NCBI GenBank assembly: GCA_947589095.1
Contig: CANQBX010000011.1
Span: 1-64,000 of the forward strand
DNA: 64,000 nucleotides
Source: an uncultured Lachnospiraceae bacterium
GTDB lineage: Bacteria; Bacillota; Clostridia; Lachnospirales; Lachnospiraceae
Direction of reading: 5' to 3'
Below, piece after piece: positions 58,531 to 64,000 of the stretch. The first letter of the stretch is position 1. Each line of letters begins with the position of its first letter. Below the pieces are notes generated by a model. That model had not been told where the DNA came from and ran no database searches. It saw only the letters and a list, made by a program, of their open reading frames with translations. The position numbers were made by a program, and so were the translations under genes.

Positions 58531-61500
58531 CTATTTCCCTTTCACCGTCGCGATATCCACAAGCGTCAGCTCCCTCGCCCGGTTCTCCAGGCTGGTCGCC
58601 AGCGCCCCCGCCGTATCTAACGACGTCAGCACATGGACGCCGGTTTCGATGGCGTTGCGGCGGATCACGAAGCCGTCGTGGCTGCGTTCCGCCCCCTGCT
58701 GCGGTGTATCGATGACCAGATCGATCTGATGGCCCAGGATCAGATCCAGCATATTCGGCGACTCCTGCTCGATCTTATTGACCGCCACCGCGCGGACGCC
58801 GTGGGCGTTTAAGATCTTCGCCGTGCCCTTCGTGGAGAAGATCCTGTATCCCACCGCCGCGAACCTTCTGGCGATCTCCACGACGTCTTCCTTGTCCTCG
58901 TCGCGCACCGTGATGATCATGTTCTTATGCTTCGGAAGCTTGATCCCGGCGCCCTCAAACGCCTTATAGAGCGCCTCGTTAAATGTCTTCGCGATCCCCA
59001 GGCATTCGCCGGTAGACTTCATCTCCGGGCCAAGGCTGATGTCCGCGCCGCGGATCTTCTCGAAGGAGAACACCGGCATCTTGATCGCGATATAGTCCGC
59101 CTTCTTCTGAAGCCCCGGCTCGTAGCCCAGCTCGCGCAGGCTGTGGCCGCAGATCACCTGCGTCGCCAGCGGCACGATCGGAATACCCGTCACCTTGCTG
59201 ATGTATGGCACCGTGCGGGAAGAGCGCGGGTTCACCTCGATGATGTAGACCTTCTCGTCCGCCACGATGAACTGGATATTGATCATACCCTTCACATGAA
59301 GGGCGCGGGCCAGCTTCTCCGTATAGTCCACCAGCGTCGCCTCCACCTTCGGCGTGATGCTGGGCGCCGGATAGACGGAAATGCTGTCGCCGGAATGGAT
59401 GCCGGTCCGCTCGATGTGCTCCATGATGCCGGGGATCAAGATGTCTGTGCCGTCGCAGACCGCGTCCACCTCGATCTCCTTGCCGACAATGTATTTATCC
59501 ACCAAGATTGGATGGTCCTGGGCGATCTGGTTGATAATGCCGATAAATTCGTCGATGTCGTGGTCGCTGACGCAGATCTGCATGCCCTGGCCGCCCAGCA
59601 CGTAGGACGGACGCACCAGAACCGGATAGCCCAGATTGTGGGCCGCCGCCTTCGCTTCCTCCGCCGTGAAGACCGTGTGGCCCGCCGGCCGCGGGATCTG
59701 ACATTTCTCCAGGATCCGGTCGAACAGTTCCCGGTCCTCCGCCGCGTCCACGTCCTCGGCCGCGGTTCCCAGGATCGGCACGCCCATTTTCATCAGGGAC
59801 TCGGTCAGCTTGATGGCCGTCTGGCCGCCGAACTGGACCACGGCCCCGTCGGGCTTCTCCAGATCCACGATGGACTCTACGTCCTCCGGCGTCAGCGGCT
59901 CGAAATACAGCTTGTCCGCGATGTCGAAGTCGGTGCTGACCGTCTCCGGGTTATTGTTGACGATGATGGTCTCGTAGCCTTCCTTCTCAAACGCCCAGGT
60001 GCTGTGAACCGAGCAGAAATCGAACTCGATGCCCTGGCCGATACGGATGGGACCGGAACCGAGAACCAGAACTTTCCTGCGGCGATGTTTGTTTTCCGGC
60101 TGTGATGCCGCGGAAATCCCCGCGTCCGGGCACCCCGGCTGCATCTGCGGTTCCACCTCTACTTCATTTTCACTCCCGAAGCAGGAGTAATAGTAAGGCG
60201 TCTCCGCCGCAAACTCCGCGGCGCAGGTATCCACCATTTTATATGCAGCCGTGATGCCGTTTGCGCGTCGCATGGCCTTTATCTCCGCCTCCGGCACGCC
60301 GCTTAAGCGGGCGATCACATTGTCGGGGAACTCGATGCGCTTGGCCTCGGCGAGAAGTTCCGGCGTCAGCGGCCCCTTCTCAAGCGCTGCCTCCATCTCT
60401 GTCAGGATCGCCAGCTTGTCGATGAACCAGTGATCGATCATCGTGATCTCATGGATCTTATCGTAGGAGAAGCCTCTGCGCAGCGCCTCGGCGATGACCC
60501 AGATGCGGCGGTCGTCCACCTTCGCAAGCTGCGCTTCCAGCTCCTCATCATTTAAGCCCGTAAAGTCGTAGGAGCGCAGGCAGTCCACATGCTGCTCGAG
60601 GGAGCGGATCGCCTTCATCAGCGCCCCCTCGAAATTGGTGCAGATGCTCATAACCTCTCCGGTCGCTTTCATCTGCGTACCAAGGTTACGCTTGGCGTTT
60701 ATGAACTTGTCGAAGGGAAGCCTGGGCATCTTCACGACGCAGTAATCCAGCATCGGCTCGAAGCTGGCGTAGGTCTTCTTCGTCACCGCATTCTTAATCT
60801 CGTCCAGCGTGTAACCTAACGCGATCTTGGCCGCCACCTTCGCGATCGGGTAGCCGGTAGCCTTGGAGGCCAGGGCCGACGAACGGCTGACGCGGGGGTT
60901 CACCTCGATGACGCAGTATTCGAAGGACGTGGGATGCAGGGCGAACTGGACGTTGCAGCCGCCTGTGATCCCCAGCTCGGTGATGATATTGAGCGCTGAG
61001 GTACGCAGCATCTGGTACTCCTTGTCGCCCAGCGTCTGGGACGGGGCCACCACGATGCTGTCGCCGGTATGGACGCCCACCGGGTCGATATTCTCCATAT
61101 TGCAGACCGTGATCACGTTGCCGGCGCTGTCGCGCATGACCTCGTACTCGATCTCCTTCCAGCCGGCGATGCAGCGCTCCACCAGCACCTGCCCCACGCG
61201 GGACAGACGAAGGCCGTTCTGCAATATCTCCACCAGCTGCTCCTGATTGCGGGCGATACCGCCGCCGCTGCCGCCCAGCGTGTAAGCCGGCCGCAGCACC
61301 ACCGGATAACCGATGGTATTGGTAAACGCGATGCCCTCCTCCACCGACTCCACCACCTGGGACGGAGCCACGGGCTCGCCGATCTTCTCCATCGTCTCCT
61401 TGAATTCCAGACGGTCCTCCGCCTTCTTGATCGTGGCCGCCGTCGTTCCGATGAGACGCACATTATGTTCTTTCAGGAAACCGGCCTCTTCCAGCTCCAT

Positions 61501-61797
61501 GGCCAGATTCAGCCCCGCCTGTCCGCCCAGGGTAGGCAGCACGCTGTCCGGCTTCTCTTTAAGGATCAGCTGCTCCACCACCTCCAGGGTCAGCGGCTCG
61601 ATGTAGACCCGGTCGGCGATGTCCTTGTCTGTCATGATCGTAGCCGGGTTAGAATTTAAGAGCACCACCTCGATGCCCTCTTCCTTCAGGGAGCGGCAGG
61701 CCTGGGTCCCGGCGTAGTCGAACTCCGCCGCCTGGCCGATGATGATGGGGCCGCTGCCCAGCATAAGCACCTTCTTGATATCCGGATTCTTAGGCAT
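58531..61797 (-). CDS. carB: Carbamoyl-phosphate synthase large subunit
   Basis: A 1088-residue enzyme that makes carbamoyl phosphate from bicarbonate, ammonia from CarA and two ATP, feeding pyrimidine and arginine synthesis. Two homologous ATP-grasp halves start at VLMLGSGPIIIGQAAEFDYA and VLVLGSGPIRIGQGIEFDFC. The MGS-like allosteric domain is at the C-terminus. Slightly longer than usual because of a low-similarity insert of about 20 residues between the halves (VEPQMQPGCPDAGISAASQP). It overlaps carA by 8 bp, so translation is coupled. Confidence 0.98.
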   Translation of the reverse strand: MPKNPDIKKVLMLGSGPIIIGQAAEFDYAGTQACRSLKEEGIEVVLLNSNPATIMTDKDIADRVYIEPLTLEVVEQLILKEKPDSVLPTLGGQAGLNLAMELEEAGFLKEHNVRLIGTTAATIKKAEDRLEFKETMEKIGEPVAPSQVVESVEEGIAFTNTIGYPVVLRPAYTLGGSGGGIARNQEQLVEILQNGLRLSRVGQVLVERCIAGWKEIEYEVMRDSAGNVITVCNMENIDPVGVHTGDSIVVAPSQTLGDKEYQMLRTSALNIITELGITGGCNVQFALHPTSFEYCVIEVNPRVSRSSALASKATGYPIAKVAAKIALGYTLDEIKNAVTKKTYASFEPMLDYCVVKMPRLPFDKFINAKRNLGTQMKATGEVMSICTNFEGALMKAIRSLEQHVDCLRSYDFTGLNDEELEAQLAKVDDRRIWVIAEALRRGFSYDKIHEITMIDHWFIDKLAILTEMEAALEKGPLTPELLAEAKRIEFPDNVIARLSGVPEAEIKAMRRANGITAAYKMVDTCAAEFAAETPYYYSCFGSENEVEVEPQMQPGCPDAGISAASQPENKHRRRKVLVLGSGPIRIGQGIEFDFCSVHSTWAFEKEGYETIIVNNNPETVSTDFDIADKLYFEPLTPEDVESIVDLEKPDGAVVQFGGQTAIKLTESLMKMGVPILGTAAEDVDAAEDRELFDRILEKCQIPRPAGHTVFTAEEAKAAAHNLGYPVLVRPSYVLGGQGMQICVSDHDIDEFIGIINQIAQDHPILVDKYIVGKEIEVDAVCDGTDILIPGIMEHIERTGIHSGDSISVYPAPSITPKVEATLVDYTEKLARALHVKGMINIQFIVADEKVYIIEVNPRSSRTVPYISKVTGIPIVPLATQVICGHSLRELGYEPGLQKKADYIAIKMPVFSFEKIRGADISLGPEMKSTGECLGIAKTFNEALYKAFEGAGIKLPKHKNMIITVRDEDKEDVVEIARRFAAVGYRIFSTKGTAKILNAHGVRAVAVNKIEQESPNMLDLILGHQIDLVIDTPQQGAERSHDGFVIRRNAIETGVHVLTSLDTAGALATSLENRARELTLVDIATVKGK

Positions 61798-62941
61798 CTG
61801 CGCTCACCTCCATCATCTTAAGGAAACGGTCGAATAAGTAGCTGGAATCCTGGGGCCCCGGACAGGCCTCCGGATGGTACTGGACCGTGAAAATGTTCTT
61901 GCCCACATAGCGGAGTCCCTCGTTGGTGCCGTCGTTTACATTGACGAAGGCGGGCACCGCCACATTCGGGTCCAGGCTGTCCGTATCCACCGCGTAGCCG
62001 TGGTTCTGGGAGGAAATGTAGACGCGACCGGTCGCCAGATCCTTCACCGGATGGTTGCCGCCCCGGTGGCCGTATTTTAATTTATAGGTATCCGCGCCGG
62101 TGGCCAGCGCCATCAGCTGATGTCCCAGACAGATCGCGAAGATCGGCACGTCGGATTCGTAGAGCTTTCGGATCTGACGGATCACTTCCACATTCTCCTT
62201 GGGATCGCCGGGGCCGTTGCTGAGCATGATGCCGTCGGGATGGGCGGCCAGGATCTCCTCCGCAATTGTGTCGCTGGGATAGACCGTCACCTGGCATCCC
62301 CGCTCCGCCAGGGACTGGGCGATATTCTTCTTCGCGCCCAGGTCCAGAAGCGCCACGCGCCGGCCGGTTCCGGCCCGCACCTTAAGGCTTTCCGGCTTCT
62401 CGGCGGTGCGGATCGATGTGGGCTCCGCCGTCGGATCGCTGGGCTTTATGACGTATTTCTCCTTACAGGAGGTGGCCGCCACCACGCCCCGCACGCGGTA
62501 GGCTCGGATGCGGCTTAATGGCTCGCTGAGATCACCGTATGACGTCGTCGTGATCATACCGTTCATTGTGCCTTTTTCTCTTAACAGCTTTGTGAGGGCT
62601 CTTGTATCGATACCGCTGATACCGGGAATGTTCTGCTCGGATAAGAAATTCTGAATGGTGTCTTCGCTTCGGAAATTGCTGGGAATTCTGGATAATTCGC
62701 GGACGATGTAGCCGTCCGGCCACGCTTTCTTCGATTCCATGTCCTGACGGGCGACGCCGTAATTACCGATCAGGGGGTAGGTCATGACGACTGCCTGTCC
62801 CGCGTAAGAGGGGTCGGTAAGGACTTCCAGGTAACCGGTCATCGACGTGTTGAAGACGATCTCACTGACGGCTTCCCTGGGAGCGCCGATGCTTTGGCCT
62901 TCGAATACGGTGCCGTCTTCCAGTATCAGGTACGCTTTCAT
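61790..62941 (-). CDS. carA: Carbamoyl-phosphate synthase small subunit
   Basis: A 383-residue glutamine amidotransferase subunit supplying ammonia to CarB. The N-terminal CPSase domain opens with AYLILEDGTVFEGQSIGAPR. The class I amidotransferase domain has the catalytic Cys in IFAICLGHQLMALATGA and the His/Glu pair in VQYHPEACPGP. AAAGGAATGG precedes ATG 62941. The promoter lies at 63013-63041; the short leader (about 65 nt) shows no PyrR-type attenuator that I can see. Confidence 0.98.
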   Translation of the reverse strand: MKAYLILEDGTVFEGQSIGAPREAVSEIVFNTSMTGYLEVLTDPSYAGQAVVMTYPLIGNYGVARQDMESKKAWPDGYIVRELSRIPSNFRSEDTIQNFLSEQNIPGISGIDTRALTKLLREKGTMNGMITTTSYGDLSEPLSRIRAYRVRGVVAATSCKEKYVIKPSDPTAEPTSIRTAEKPESLKVRAGTGRRVALLDLGAKKNIAQSLAERGCQVTVYPSDTIAEEILAAHPDGIMLSNGPGDPKENVEVIRQIRKLYESDVPIFAICLGHQLMALATGADTYKLKYGHRGGNHPVKDLATGRVYISSQNHGYAVDTDSLDPNVAVPAFVNVNDGTNEGLRYVGKNIFTVQYHPEACPGPQDSSYLFDRFLKMMEVSADA

Positions 62942-63012
62942 GAATCACCATTCCTTTCACTATGTAACTGCGCAGGCGCGTCCGTGCCGCGCCCCGGGCC
63001 TGAACCGATAGC

Positions 63013-63041
63013 ATTATACAGGATGTTCCCCTGTTTTGCAA
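63013..63041 (-). promoter_or_regulatory. Promoter of carAB
   Basis: TTGCAA (63041-63036), 17 bp, TATAAT (63018-63013) on the minus strand. Confidence 0.82.
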
Positions 63042-63129
63042 TCGCTTTTTTCATGATTTTTCCGGCTCCGATACATCTTTTTTCGTCAGGTTCTATATAC
63101 TGATAATAATCAGAAAAATCAGGAGCTCT

Positions 63130-64000
63130 ATGTATAAAAATATCCATATCTGCGCCGCGGACGGAACCTCGCACGGTCTTCTGCAGGTCAATGCGGTCTC
63201 CATCGCCGACAGTTTCCCCATCGCAGGCGCTAAGGTGCGGATCTCCTACGCCGGGGAGCCGGACCGGACGATCCGGGAAGCGACCACCGATTCTTCCGGA
63301 CATACTCCGCTGATCTCCCTCGAAGCACCGCCCCCGGAGTACAGTCTGGCGCCTTCCGGCGAACAGCCCTACGCAGAATATAACCTGGAGGTTACAGCTC
63401 CGGGTTATAAACCGCTCACGATCCTGGGAACCGAGATCCTTCCGGACGCCACCGCCATCCAGCCGGCAGCCCTTGCGCCTCTTTCCGGCGATCTGCAGGC
63501 AGAAAACCCGGTCGTGATCCCCAACCACGTACTCCGCGGCAGCTACCCGCCCAAGATCGCGGAAGCGGAAGTGAAGCCTGTCCGCGAGACCGGTGAGATC
63601 GTCTTAAGCCGTGTTGTGGTACCACAGACTATCATAGTCCACGACGGCGCGCCTACGGACCGCTCCGCCCAGAACTACTACGTTCCCTACCGGGATTATA
63701 TCAAGAATGTGGCTTCCAGCGAGATCTACGCCACCTGGCCCCGGTCTGCGATCACTGCCAACGTACTGGCGATCATGTCGTTCACCCTCAACCGGGTCTA
63801 CACCGAATGGTACCGGAACCAGGGCTACGATTTCACGATCACGTCCTCCACCGCCTTTGATCACAAATGGATCTACAGCCGCAACATCTACGAGAGCATC
63901 TCCCTGGTCGTGGACGAGATCTTCGATAACTACCTTTCCCGTCCGGATGTGAAGCAGCCGATCCTGACCCAGTACTGCGACGGGCGGAAGGTGAAATGCT
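63130..64000 (+). CDS. Peptidoglycan-binding/SpoIID-like protein (3' end beyond window)
   Basis: An open frame from ATG 63130 (CAGGAG upstream) runs without a stop for 290 codons to the window end. The first 100 residues look like a carboxypeptidase-regulatory or SpaA-type beta domain (PIAGAKVRISYAGEPD, EYNLEVTAPGYKPLTI). From about 190 there is a SpoIID/LytB-like segment (YYVPYRDYIKNVASSEIYAT, then ANVLAIMSFTLNRVYTEWY). I recall related Clostridia proteins with a C-terminal peptidoglycan-binding domain; that part is outside the window. Divergent from carA. Confidence 0.8.
   Translation, partial: MYKNIHICAADGTSHGLLQVNAVSIADSFPIAGAKVRISYAGEPDRTIREATTDSSGHTPLISLEAPPPEYSLAPSGEQPYAEYNLEVTAPGYKPLTILGTEILPDATAIQPAALAPLSGDLQAENPVVIPNHVLRGSYPPKIAEAEVKPVRETGEIVLSRVVVPQTIIVHDGAPTDRSAQNYYVPYRDYIKNVASSEIYATWPRSAITANVLAIMSFTLNRVYTEWYRNQGYDFTITSSTAFDHKWIYSRNIYESISLVVDEIFDNYLSRPDVKQPILTQYCDGRKVKC

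Overview
The window looks like part of a chromosome from an anaerobic, spore-forming, gut-type Clostridia, most likely Lachnospiraceae. The reasons are a complete cotJABC spore-coat operon, LplABC-type sugar importers without their own ATPase, a tryptophan T-box, tandem MgtE transporters, LPXTG/Cna-B surface proteins, AGGAGG ribosome sites and high-GC coding DNA broken by AT-rich accessory islands. The species cannot be fixed from sequence alone.

Layout. 0-3.8 kb: a cut-off tRNA-Val(TAC) and two tandem mgtE genes behind one promoter with a long, possibly structured leader. 3.8-6.9 kb: an AT-rich island with a RelE/ParE-like toxin and small partner, yitT, a decayed two-component system and a RelBE pair. 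7-26.5 kb: a regulator (LacI-type sensor domain with a C-terminal helix-turn-helix) converging on a 12-gene minus-strand glycan locus. That locus has GH43, a U32-like Fe-S protein, three tandem QueG-like 4Fe-4S proteins, a DUF5107-TPR protein, an LplABC importer, a SASA esterase, a GH5-like hydrolase, an FAD oxidoreductase and GH2. 26.5-30.2 kb: GT2, a CPBP protease and an AlbA_2 ATP-binding regulator; the last two share a duplicated promoter. 30.3-31.7 kb: a lone carbamate kinase and an intergenic transcription unit with a palindromic operator. 31.7-39.1 kb: a sucrose/fructan-type locus (GH32, LplABC importer, LacI regulator with visible operators). 39.1-45.1 kb: a sensor-MscS fusion channel with a family 3 binding protein, then cotJABC. 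45.2-49 kb: a hybrid histidine kinase translationally coupled to a degenerate HD-GYP protein. 49-52.4 kb: a Trp-T-box-controlled ABC transporter (TrpXYZ type). 52.4-58.4 kb: an AlbA_2 remnant, a 1366-residue surface adhesin, a small partner gene and an XRE regulator. 58.5-63 kb: carAB. 63.1 kb to the end: a peptidoglycan-binding-type protein cut by the window edge.

How the genes fit together. Two import-and-degrade glycan loci dominate. The larger one is unusual because redox proteins (QueG-like trio, U32-like protein, FAD oxidoreductase) sit among glycosidases. Its two main transcripts start from promoters of matching design: a 9-bp dyad exactly 7 bp upstream of a poor -35, then 17 bp to the -10. 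This suggests one shared activator. The most notable unassigned elements are this redox-glycan locus, the operator-controlled short transcript near 31.4 kb, a 7 x 23-bp repeat array before GH32, and intergenic repeats shared between about 30.2 and 53.2 kb.
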